DNA of 64,000 bases from Botryosphaeria dothidea (Eukaryota; Ascomycota; Dothideomycetes; Botryosphaeriales; Botryosphaeriaceae), in contig WWBZ02000009.1 of NCBI GenBank assembly GCA_011503125.2, positions 124,001 through 188,000 on the forward strand, written 5' to 3'. The translations under genes and the position numbers were made by a program. The notes under the pieces are model-generated. The model searched no databases, was not told the origin of the DNA, and worked only from the letters and a program-made list of their open reading frames with translations. Positions 10,344-21,607 of this stretch are shown piece by piece (the stretch's first letter is position 1; every line of letters begins with the position of its first letter).

Positions 10344-12599
10344 ATGGTGCTCCCAAGGCTACTGTTGGGCGCTGCCCTTCCGGCCGTCGTCCTCGCAGGC
10401 GACGTGCTGACCACCAATGGATTCACCACTTGCTTGAACAACGCCTCGATTGAGATTACGAAGATGGACGTAACCTACAACAGGAAGACGAACAAGGTCG
10501 TGTTCGATGTTGCTGGCACAAGTACCGCAGAGCAGAAGGTCATGGCATCGTTGGTCGTTTCCGCGTATGGCAAAGAGGTTTACAGCAAGAGCTTTAACCC
10601 CTGCGACGAAGACAACAAGGTCGACCAGTTGTGTCCAGGTCAGTTGTTCCGTAGTGTTCCGGTAGTTGTGAAACGCTAACTTAAAGATTACAGTGCCCAT
10701 TGGTTCCTTTGCGGCATCCGGTGAGCAAGCAGTGCCGGATTCGTACGCATCTCAAATTCCCTCCATTGCTTTCTCGATTCCCGATTTGGATGGAACCGCA
10801 AAGATGGAGCTCACTCCCATCGACGGCGGTGATGACCTGGCTTGTATTCAGTCCAACATTAACAACGGCAAGAGTATGAGCGTGGAAGCCGTTTCTTACG
10901 TTGCAGCTGGTATTGCGGGCGCGGCGCTCTTGATGACAGGTGTGTCCGCGCTTGCAAGTGCTGGCGCAGGTGCCGGTGCTGGTGCGGTCAGCCCAAGTCC
11001 TAGCTTCGGTGAAGTCATGGGATGGTTCCAAGGCATGGCTATGAACGGCATGATGAGTGTCAACTACCCTTCGGTTTACACCAGTTTCACCAAGAACTTC
11101 GGTTTCAGCACCGGCCTGATTCCCTGGGGCGACATGCAAGAAAGCATCGACAACTTTAGGAAATCCACCGGCGGAAATTTGACTGAGGCCAGCTACGCTT
11201 ACCTGAGGAACGCCACCATCGTCCACACTGGCAACACAAACAACACCAAGCGCGATCTCGACACCGTCTACCTGTATGCCCGCGATTCTCTCACGACCAA
11301 CGTCAATGGCACCGAAAGTTCTTCGTCCGATGACGATGATGACGATGACTCCAACTCTAAGGTCATGGAATATGTTAACGGCATCAAGGGATATGTCGAG
11401 GAACTCACCATCCCCCGCGCTAACGTCTTCATGACAATCCTGCTCGTCTTCGCCATCGTGATCGGCGCAATTGCCGTCGGTATCCTGCTCCTCAAGGTCA
11501 TTCTGGAGACTTGGGCTCTCTTTGGTTCTTTCCCTGCGAAGCTCACCAACTTCAGGAAGCGGTACTGGTGGATTCTGGCCAAGACCATTACCAACTTGAT
11601 TCTGCTGCTCTATGGCGTCTGGGTTCTTTACTGCATCTACCAGTTTACCAACGGAGACTCCTGGGCTGCCAAGGTCCTTGCTGGTGTAACGCTCGGATTG
11701 TTCAGTGCCGTCTTGGCCTTCTTTGCCTTCCGTATTTGGTCGATGGCTCGGAAGTTCAAGAAGGCTCAAGGCGATGCGTCTGGTCTTTTCGAGGACAAGG
11801 AGACCTGGAGGAAGTACAGCCTTTTCTACGAGAACTACAAGAAGGGTTACTGGTGGCTTTTCGTACCAGTCATCGTCTACTCTTTCGCCAAGGGTTGCGT
11901 TATTGCCGGTCTCGACGGCCACGGCCTTGCTCAGACCGGTGGTCAGCTCGTCATCGAAGCTCTGATGCTCTGTCTTCTTCTCTGGTCTAGGCCGTACACG
12001 CTGAAGTCCAGCAACGTCATCAACATCACCATTCAGGTTGTCCGCGTGCTCTCCGTGGTCTGTGTTCTAGTTTTCGTCGAGGAGCTTGGCATCTCGCAGA
12101 CTACGAAGACGGTTACTGGTGTCGTTCTCATCGTCATGCAGTCTGTCTTGACTGGCGTTTTGGCTATTCTGATCGCCGTCAATTCAATCATCGTCTGCTG
12201 CAAGGAGAACCCTCACCGCAAGAGGAGAAAGGAGCAGGGTAAGTTCAAAGACAACGATCCCCCTGCTTTCAGTACGCTAATATCATTACAGAGAAGCTCA
12301 ACCGCGATCTCGACGACCTCACTCCTCTCGACGCTCGCAACTCTCTGCTCATGGACCCTACCGAGTACAAGAGCCAGCGCCACTCCATCATCACCGGTGG
12401 AAAGGGCTACGATCCCGTTCCCATGCAGGAAGGCATTTCCAAGAACTACCACACGCGCAGCGTTTCTCACGAGAACCTGCTCGACTCGGCAGCTGGTATG
12501 GGCGCGGCGGAGAGAAGCAGATCTCCATCCACCAGCAGAGCACCTCGCTTGCCCGACATCGAAACCGGCCATGGCGGTTACAGAGGGGCAGCGTACTAA
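10344..12599 (+). CDS. FLC-family TRP-like membrane protein with N-terminal ML-like domain
   Basis: Exons 10344-10638, 10694-12238 and 12292-12599 give 715 residues. The introns are 55 and 53 nt, and all phases fit. A signal peptide (residues 1-19, MVLPRLLLGAALPAVVLA) precedes an ML-like lumenal/extracellular domain with paired Cys (TTCLNN, NPCDEDNK, LCPG). Hydrophobic segments begin near residue 166. A very acidic patch (SSSSDDDDDDDS) lies near residue 305, and the TRP-like multi-span region starts near residue 343. The cytosolic tail carries the family motif DDLTPLDARNSLLMDP. Relatives are the yeast Flc proteins (FAD import into the ER, cell-wall maintenance, calcium homeostasis) and fission-yeast Pkd2. 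Family membership is clear; which paralogue it is cannot be settled here. An unbroken antisense frame overlaps it and is treated as a coding shadow. Confidence 0.92.
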
Positions 12600-13805
12600 A
12601 TTTGATTTCCTACTTACGCGCGCGAAACAATTTAACGGCGGATTTGTACAGAGGCTATATCCTTTTTTTTTTTTTGAGCACTCAAGTTCCTTTTGTTTAA
12701 GAATGCTTGGTGGAGGGCGTATTTGAAAGTCGTTTTTTCCTCGATTTGCTCTTTTGTTGTCGACGAAACCCACGTAGTAAGCGGGTGCGTATGTGTGATA
12801 TCCAACCCTCATCCTTCCTACCCACGCTTCCTGTCTCGACGGCAACTATTGTTTACAGCTGTTGTTGGAGTTGTGTGTATATCACAGCTGTCGGGCAGAA
12901 AAAAATCGAAATCACCTTCAAACCTCTCAACCGAGTTACTACCTACACTCCTTACTCGATCTCCTGTTTTTCCTTTCCTTCAGTCAAAAGAGACCCCAAG
13001 TTTTTCGTGTGTAAAGCTGGATGGCTGGCCCAAGCAGTGCTTATTGTAATTGACTTGATAGAAGACGGCATAGTTACTAGATCCCCAACACAGCCAGCTG
13101 CACTTCTCCCCACCCTTCCACCTGATTTTCCGCAATCCGGAAGTATGACAGATGGTCCATGAACAGGGCAGACATGGGACCTATGGCGCATGGGTAGTTG
13201 GAGTCGTCGCAATCATCAATCAAATCGATTAATCCCATCTCGCCGATCTCCGCCATAAGGAGTGTCCACCAGCCACGGCGCCACGACACGCATGACGCCG
13301 GGCATTGAAAGGGGGCAATACCGAAAGGAAAGCCTAACGCAGCCCGATAGTCTTGCCCCACCAGCCACATTCCTTTCTGTGTTTCTAAGCATAGCAAGAC
13401 AAGAGAATCCAAGAACCAGAAATGAGGGGACTCCCTTTCCCTCATTCCTTGTCATGCCCCTTCCGGGTCCTTCGAGAACCGGTTTTAGCGTTTTATGTGA
13501 AACGGACGCATATTGCGTGTAATGAGGACGAACAGGCATGCGCTTGTGGGGATTCCCCTTCTTCAGCTCCCATCTCCCTTGTCGTTCGATCTTTTGATGA
13601 TCGCAGAGAGGAACAGACGCTGGTTCAGCACGCATGCACACCGGTCACCAAATTTTTTTCATCTTGTGTTATCTCAGGCGGCAACGCGCTTTGCGTCTTT
13701 GGGTGATTTGTCGGACGCTACAGATATTGGTCTATATATGCAATTTCCCTTTCCCGCGCGAGCTAGTCTTGTTTGGGAGGGACCGGGCGCGGGAGGCGCC
13801 CCAGG

Positions 13806-13841
13806 ACACACACACACACACTCACACACACACACACACAC
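13806..13841. repeat. (AC)n microsatellite
   Basis: About 36 bp of alternating A and C, interrupted once by CT near 13822. It lies within the gene-free region. Confidence 0.9.
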
Positions 13842-16333
13842 TCCACGTCCCCGAACCCCCGTTGCGCGCTTCTGGAAGACCCTGCCGCCGGCCCTTTTCA
13901 AGCATCATCGCGTGTGCACCGCCTCGATGCCAATATATTCAAATACTACACAGCAAAGAGACAAGTGCAGAAATTTTTTCAATTCGCCCGGCGGCGCAAG
14001 CGCGGCGTGTTGTTCGTGTTGTTCCTGGCGCGGCGCACCTGGTTGGCCCGGGACGGGAGATGAGCGGCGGCAGGGAAGAAGGCTTGTTTCCTTTTTCTTC
14101 TTCTTTCCCTTTTGCCGCGACTGGCCGTCTCTATTTCGTCCTTCTTGTCGGTCATCTCCCCCCTTCCAATTGCTCGATCTCAGATGTCGGGGATCACTTT
14201 TGATGAGTTGCCCCCCAACGGCCTGTCCTGTGCGTCACGTCGTGCGAGTGGTCTAGACTGCTGGCACTGGGCACCACTTGTGCGCGCCCTTCCCCTCCTC
14301 TGAATGACGTGCACGGTGGTTCGGGACATTGGTTGCCTGAGGCAGCGTATGTGCGTGTGGCGTTTGTGCTACAGCAACGCTATCGGGACGGATGGCCGAG
14401 TCGGCGTGTCCGGATCAGGGTGGTATCGATGGAGAGGTGGTGATTCAGGCGGCGTGGATTGCATGATGCGAGCATAGCGCTGTCGCAGAGAATCGGTCAT
14501 CATCACGGCGGCCCGTGAGGACATATTCGTACGATGGCTCGATCCCGCTCGGCAACCGGAGCGCAATTCAAAGGGGACATTATTGTGGTCTGGAAGCCGG
14601 ATGTCTCTGGGCCGGATGACTGTACACACTCTCCCTTCTTCCCTCTTGCGCGTCCCGTGGTCGAAGGGAAAGGGATGCTCTTCACATGCCTGCGAACCCG
14701 GTTCGATAGCGCCATGTCGTGTGCACAAAAACGTTTGGAGACTTTGCGAGCAGGCAAGGGAAATATTACCTTTCGTCCTCAAATGGGCATCATGCCGTTC
14801 TATTCTAGCCGCGATTTGGGAAGGTGGCAGTCGGCACGGCGTAATCGGGCGCGCAGGACGCAGGTACAGATTGAGGCACAGCAGCCACGGCCGGGTACGT
14901 ACCTGCAATTATTATCAACGCTCAGGACTGGGAGGCGGCTCGGGTAGCTTGGCCGGAAAGGCTAGAGAAAAGTGGCGGGTTTCTGGAAGGCGTCATCGTT
15001 TGCGCAACTTGTCTGCCTGATTCTGCCTTCTGTTGACGGAATGGACATCGCGATCTGGGCAAGTGGGAGAGCTCGTGTTTGGTCACTTGAACACTCTTCA
15101 ACGACAGCGAAAGCAGGGAACTATTTAGATTCCTAGTAGTAGATTGGCTGTGTATAAGAAATGACGAGCCCTTGATACTTGGCTGGCACTCTGTGCAACC
15201 ATTCACAGAGATCCAGCCTGCTCGATCTCCATCCTCGCCGTGAAGAAAAAATTGACGTCGCCTCCGTTTCAACACCAACTCTCTCCTCTCTCCTTGCTCG
15301 AGGGCATGATTCAACCCACAGCAACATCTCCAACCGGATCGAGCAGAGACAACTGCCAAAACACCCCACGTCGTTCTCCCGATTCAGTTCTCCCCGCGAA
15401 AAGCAAAAACCCCGACCTGCTCTTTTGCCCACTTTTCTTCCTGCCCGCCAAGCTTCGCCGCAGGGGAGGAAAATCCCGCTGATCTTCCACCCACCTTCCG
15501 CCCTTGAAGAAAGCGTCGCCCTCGCCGGCTACGTCAGTCGTTTCATGCGCCCTCTTTTCGCCCACAACGGAGATGTCTCCAGCCCGGCGGTGATGGTCGT
15601 CGACGCGTCCGTGCTATTTTTGGCTTTTGCCCTCTCCACACCCAACCCAGGGTCCACCCAGGGTCCACCCAGAACCTCACCGCACTCACAACCACACACT
15701 TTCGCAGCAGCAACCTGAATGACTTGGAAGTGGAGATGGTCGCGTGGACACACACGCAACCCCTCCACCGAAAGCAAAAAACTCTTTTCCCACCCCTCTC
15801 TCGCCTTCCGCTGCACAACGTGTCTTAGGCCAGAGGGAAAAGAAAAAACATTCCAGCGATCAGCGCAACCGCCCGCGACACATCGGCACTTTCCGTCTCT
15901 TCCCACCGCGGCGGATCAGCAAAGGCATAAGGCATGAACCGAACATCCGTTCTACCCTTGATCCATCTCCGCTTCCCTTTTTTTTTCCTTATGTCGGATC
16001 TCCGTTGCCCCCCCCCCACCCACCGGGGTTCAACCTTCGGCGGGCAGAACCTTTTTTCTTGTGCTGTGTTAAACTCGCCCGCTCCGTCTGAGCCCTGAAG
16101 TCAAATTTGCCCGTTGCGTTTGTCTCGTTTAGGCGCGCAGGTGACGCAAAACCGCGTAGAGCTCTTTTTTTCCTTTCGTGCACACCCATGCGGAGTATGT
16201 ACAGCCACACCCGGCCGGAGACCGCCGATCCGTCCCGAGGGCGAGGTAGGTGGTAAAGGAAGAGCAAATCCGGTGCCGGCCGAATCGGCTAAAGACGCGA
16301 GTAAAGAGACAGCAGCTCCGGTAGTAGACAGGA

Positions 16334-16348
16334 GGGGGGGGGGGGGGG
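16334..16348. repeat. G15 homopolymer
   Basis: Fifteen consecutive G on the plus strand, in a purine-rich context. The length may be unreliable in the assembly. Such a run can form G-quadruplex structure. Confidence 0.85.
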
Positions 16349-17062
16349 AAGGCGAGATGAGTTGAGACGTGTTGATACCGCGGGCGAATCAAAGCTGCGA
16401 TTCGCTTCGAGAAGCCGAGATGGAAGATGAAGGGGCTTACGCATGCATGCTGTATGCCGGTTGGACGCGGTACCGGCGAAGCGGACCCTGGCGTCTTAAT
16501 GGCGGGTAGGTGTTTTTGTTATAGCTGGTTGGAGAAGCTGGTTGGCTGGGTGGTGTGGGTAAGGCGTGCTGCTGCGGTGATGGGTAGCCGAGCGAGAGCT
16601 TGCTGAGTGCGGGAGCAAGCTAGTCGCTGTGGCTAACGGTGAATCTGGTAATATCATCGGCAATGCAATGTGTGTTTGTGTGTGAATGTATTCACATGTC
16701 AGATGCGCGAAGGTGAATTGGAAATCTTCATGCTCGAATAAGCCTCTCATTCGGCTTTTGTCTCTGAACGCCTCGAGTAATGCTAAGGAAAGAATAAAGC
16801 GCGCCTTGATGCAATCCCGGCAGAATCCGATTCTTCTTCAAGTTCTGCTATAACCCAAATGTGTAAAATAATATACCAATGTGCAGATGCCGTAAGTTTG
16901 CCGCGCCTCTTGCTCTCCAACTTCTCGTGGAGAGTGATGTATGCCATCCAACCCATCGCGGTCTATGTTCTTTAAGGGATTCGCAAAGCGCGCCGAGTAA
17001 CCAAGATATACTACGTCAAGACTGTTCAAGATGGAAAAAAAAGTGTCCATAACATGGGGGCC

Positions 17063-20000
17063 TCAGTCATCACCGGTCAAATCTATCACCACCCGGTGAC
17101 GCTGCCTCGGATGTAGCCTCGGAATCTGCGCTTCTGTCATTCTCAGAGCGGTTGCCGAAGCTTTGGCCGGGCTGTTGCTTATGGTGCGAGTTGAATTTCT
17201 GCGCTGGTTTTCCGTTGGCGTCTTGACTGGAGAAGGCAGCTGGGTAATCACATCTGGATAAGACTCCCGAGAAACCTGGATGACCGGGTCTTGCTCCGAT
17301 AAGCTTTCTCCATCTGGTGACGGCAACTGGCCTTGTAGAGGGCGGGGATCTGGTGGATTTGCGAGCCACGCTTCTTGCAGAGCCATCCCCAAGCCAAGCG
17401 CGACCGATCTTGATACACTGTTGCCTATGATCTTCCATTGCTTGCTGCTTGAGCCGGTAATGACATCGTGTTCATCGAATCCTTGTGCCCTGCGCGCCTC
17501 CCGAATGGTAAGCACACGGTGCTGCTGCCAATGAAGTACTCTCCCGTTGATAGCACAAGCACCCGCAGGAGCCGTAGTGATCGTATTGGTAAGTCCATGC
17601 CCGGGAATCCGGGACCACGATATGCTTCCTGGTTTGGTTCTGAGCCTGTTGTTGGTTTTCAAGAACTTGTTTGCCAACGGACTAGGCATGGTCCCGGTAA
17701 GGATAGAATCCATAGCACTCTTTCCGGAGGGGTGGATTGGAATATGTTTAATGAACTGACGGACCCAAGCAGCTTCGGTTGCGACGGTGCGGTGGTCAGG
17801 GTAAGGTATGCACGTTTGTATGTGCGAGTCTCCGATGTCCGGCAGGTCTCCCATGCTCTCTTCTACGGAGACATATTTGAAAGGCGTAGGTCCAAAGCGC
17901 CTTTCTCCAAACTTGAGGTCGTTAGCCAGATTCCTACCAAGAGCCCTGGCAGAAGTTCCAGGAGGGTGCGAATGTGTAAGAGTGGGTGGTGGCATAGGTA
18001 CTAAGCCGGGGGCTGTAATAGATATGAAGAGTCTGGATCTCTTCTGAGAATCACCGAACGACCAGGCATCCAGAAAGTGTTGCGAGACTTGATATCCTAG
18101 GCCGACCAAGGTGCAAAGAAGCTGTGGAAAAATTCCAAGCTTATCCTTTCCTTTGTTGGCCATAGCTACGACGTTCTCGAGCAACGCATATTTAGGCCGA
18201 TAAAGATCCACATAGGCTGCCACTGAGGCCACCATGGAGATATTGCGCAGAGAAGACTCGCTTGTCTTGTCCCTTTGAAGAAACGAGAAACCCTGACAGG
18301 GGCTGCCGGCAGCAATAAAGTCTATATCGCCAATCTTTGCGAAATGGTAGCCCTTGTATCCACGCAGAACCATTTGGAGGTAGTCATTGACCGAGCCCCA
18401 GTGGACCCAGCAGGGATGTCGGTTACTTTGGTTTGCCTTATATGTCAAAACAGCATTCCTTTCCCAGTCAATTGCGTAAAGGAACTCAACGGCTCCGCCT
18501 TCCTCAAGGCCACGCCCGAAGTTACCACCGCCGGCAAAGGCATCAACGCCAATCATCTTAGAGCGCGGGGATCCCGTAAGGGTGTCAAGTCCTTCGTTGA
18601 GACTTGTTGGGAATGGTGGATAGAGTTTCTCCAGTTCTCCGCTCGGGCATATTCGCGTAGTAATGAACCAGCAATTGCCGATTCCATTGCGGCTATAGGG
18701 AGGCGGGATACTGTCGATGTCTTGGAAGAAACGGATGGAGCAGCGCGAACAGACAGCTCCGGGAGATATTTTGACAAACTCTTCGGTCCAAACCAACTCG
18801 TTTGGCTTTGCCTGACTATCCGTGAAATGGATGGCACGCCGTAATAGACGTCGAACCAAGATCTCTCCAGAATGAGGAAGAAACTCATGAACAACTACCG
18901 GTTCTAAAGAGTCAGAATCATCCATGCGTCTTTGAGACGGCAGGTCCCTGCGCGTGAACGGGACAAGGAACGTGTCCCCAACCGCGAACTTCCCCAAAAC
19001 TTCTTTAAAGGCAGATTGCGGACGGACGCAGGGGCAAATAAAGTCAGAATGTTGTAGAGTAGTAAAGCAATGGTGCTCCGTGTCGTACCGTTGCCGAATG
19101 AAATACTGGAAATTCTCTTCCGCCGTCCTAACGCCGCTTTGGAGCCAGTGAATGTTGACTTTACCAAGGATATCATGAGCTCTTAAAGGTGCCTCATCGC
19201 AGTTGCAATGATTGGAAAAGAAAAGTTCCTTCTGATAAGGATATACCCCTCCGGCTAAAGTAGTAGCGAATGGAGAATAAAGCCAGATAACTTCATACAG
19301 CTTTCCATGGCGATCCTCCCGGACGTTTTGGACGAAGGCATACCAAACTTGGGAGCCATCTTTCCAGATGGTCTCTTCATCCGGACGAACAACTATAAAG
19401 TCGTTTTTCTTGATATCCCCTTTGGTTATGATCTCGTCTAGTGCCAGATCCTGGGCATGTTGAGCATCAATAAACCCAAGAGCATCTTTGCGACTGTTCC
19501 AGGCTATCTCCACATGCTTGTCTGGCTTGTGTACTTCGAAGAACCTAGTAAGTGGAGAGATGTGCCGAAAACTCTCAAAAACGTAAGGCGTCAACAATGT
19601 CTTCTCGGACCCTCGGATTTTTGTTTTGGAATCAGATTCGGTTGACGTGAAGCTAATGTCTGCCCAGAGTGGATCGTTGAGAGAACCACGAAAGACAGCC
19701 CAGCTCTCTTTGATCAAATATTCTGTGTAGCTGATAACAGCTTGCCGGAAATCCGTTCTGCCAAAATCCGAGAGCCATTTCTGGAATAGTTCATCTGAGC
19801 TATGCAGCTGAGAAATCCAATCATAGAATCTTGATCTGAAGTCACTAAGCGAGACCTTCTCGTGCTTGGCAATGTAGTCGATGACATGTTTCGCAAAGTC
19901 TGCGACCCAAAGGAATGGCCGATGGTATGAAAGGTACTCTGGTGAGGGCGTTTCTAGAAAGTACCATATGTCCTTGGCAGCAGCTGCACGAGACTGTATG

Positions 20001-20780
20001 GATATATGTTGGCCGACGGAGTGCATTGATGTATCACCGTAACCCTCAACTGCGACGGTCTCAAAGGGCACACCTTCGATGTAGTGTTGGACTTCGCCTA
20101 CAGAAATTACGCCATCGAAGAGTAGATGATCGCAGCCCGTGCCAGTCTTGAGGTGATGAAGCGGCTCCAGCTCGAGCTGACGATTGGTTTTGGTTTTGGT
20201 TCCTGGTAATGCTGCCGGGCGGTATATGCGGAAGTCTCGCAAAGAGATCATCACAAACTCGTCCGAACGCTCATGCGAACACTTGGTTTTCTGTACATCT
20301 TTCTCGCGCTGAATCTCCAAAATTAGCATGTAGTTTGTCGAAAGGGCATTTTAAGCATACCAGAAGCTGATCTAATGCTGTACGTTCGAATGTAGGCGGC
20401 ATAGGTGGATCCCAACCATCACATAGCGACCTCGGAAAATTTGAAGGAGAAGGGCGAATTTGGAGATGATTGGTAGCTGTTTGGACAGCTTCGCTGAGCA
20501 TTCGGTCATCGCCCGCGAGCGTAACTTCATCGTCACTAGGTGTCGCGAGGTCGATGAGCGGCATAAATTCTTTTGAACCAGGCTCTTGAGGACCAGAAGG
20601 CGCGTATTCGAGCTTCAAGCGCTTCCTTGGGGGACCATCACCACCATTGTCGTCCTCACTAAGCGACACGTCCGCGAAGGATCTGTGAAGTTCCGCTGTA
20701 ACATGGGTCTCATTAGCATTTCCACGAGCAGCTGGTGAGAACAGAGAAGAAAAGGCGGTCAGCGCGTTACGGAGGCGCAT
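17063..20780 (-). CDS. dim-2: DIM-2-type DNA (cytosine-5) methyltransferase
   Basis: Exon 1 is 20780-20361. A short intron starts at 20360 (GTATGC, GCTAAT branch site). Exon 2 probably starts at 20308 after CAG; 20314 after GAG is equally in phase. It runs to the stop at 17063, giving about 1,221 residues. BAH-like regions occupy roughly residues 430-680. The catalytic domain begins near residue 726 with motif I in the form DAFAGGGNFGRGLEEGGAV, whose GGGNFGRGLEEGG is characteristic of DIM-2. Then come motif IV AAGSPCQGFSFLQ (catalytic Cys near residue 810), motif VI LLENV, motif VIII QKRSRLF and the late motif IIGNSVSRSVALGLG. All catalytic motifs look intact. In Neurospora, DIM-2 methylates RIP-mutated DNA under H3K9me3/HP1 control. 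The N-terminus is low-complexity with a basic KRLKLEY stretch, and the C-terminal tail is also low-complexity. Confidence 0.93.
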
Positions 20781-21607
20781 TGAGCCCAGGACCCTTCTAC
20801 GTGCGTTGGCTCGTGTAAAGAGGGCCGCGAATCAAGCGCGCAACAAGGGTGTTGTTGGGGTGAGGTACCAAAACAAACGCGAGGCGAGGCTACTTACCCT
20901 CGTCAACAAGTTTCGGCATTGTTGCCGAATGTGGCGCGACTACCCGCGCCTAAAGAGCCAACAAAAGTCTAGGGATGTCCGTCGTGATGATGTGTTTGGT
21001 GTAACAGGTACAGTTCGAGGTGAAGTGAGGGCTAGGGCGTTGGAGGTAATTGAGTTGCGGAAGGCGCGTGTTGCAACGCGTCGGTCCGCGGTCGATCAAC
21101 GTTGTCTGTGCTGAACGGTATGAGCAGCTGAGAGGTATTTTTCGTGAATGCTCCGAGAATGGACCATTGGTATGCGAGAGCTATCCATAATGCTAGTGAT
21201 GAAGCGAGAGAATACTGCATCGTGTGGGAGGAAGATGTATCCAACTTTGTACGGTCGCCGCCGCAGGTGAATAAGTGGGTGCACTGAAACGTTATCGCGT
21301 GTCCCATGGTTCAGAGACTCTGTGCCGGAGTGCACTGCCGAGCTGCACTCGCTATCCCGGTGGATGGATGGATGGATGGATGAAGCTAACCGTGCCAATG
21401 GCTGGGTTGGTGTTGCGGTATTTCCAGCCCTGTGACGAATCAAGCCTAGCGTTGCCGCGCGCGAACTGGTCGAATCGCGTCGGCGTCGGCGGCAGCGGAG
21501 TTACCTACAGCTGGGCCTGAATTATTTCTAGACCGCGACCACCACAGCTCCATCCGCCTACCCCACGCTTGTTTTATCCACGAACCTCGCCCTCCTGCCA
21601 GTCCACC
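20781..21607. promoter_or_regulatory. Divergent intergenic region between dim-2 and PRP6
   Basis: These 827 bp separate two oppositely transcribed genes and must hold both promoters. A GGAT tetranucleotide repeat (about 21359-21382) is present. The last 60 bp before the PRP6 ATG are C-rich, ending in the start context CCACCATGTC. No other element was recognised. Confidence 0.55.
21359..21382 (+). repeat. (GGAT)n microsatellite
   Basis: Five to six tandem GGAT units lie within the dim-2/PRP6 intergenic region. Confidence 0.85.

Larger units (their letters stand above)
12600..17062. other. 4.5-kb gene-free region rich in simple sequence
   Basis: No supportable gene was found in 4.4 kb between two convergent genes, unusually long for this otherwise compact window. 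It contains the (AC)n tract at 13806-13841, a G15 run at 16334-16348, T- and C-runs near 15978-16017, and a C/T-rich stretch at about 15180-15900 that resembles a fungal promoter without an obvious gene behind it. The open frames here are low in complexity, lack conserved motifs and do not join by splicing. A noncoding RNA, a decayed gene or a rapidly evolving small secreted-protein gene cannot be excluded. Confidence 0.45.

Noticed and set aside
10681..11922. 413-codon antisense frame over the FLC-like gene
   Set aside because: It mirrors strongly biased codon use of the real gene and has no domain signal.
13513..14256. 247-codon frame through the (AC)n tract
   Set aside because: Much of it is His/Thr from the microsatellite plus unstructured sequence, with no supporting features.
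14388..14450. tRNA-like segment (GATGGCCGAGTCGGCG resembles a Ser/Leu tRNA A box)
   Set aside because: No GGTTCGAATCC-type B box follows at a suitable distance and no acceptor stem can be paired.
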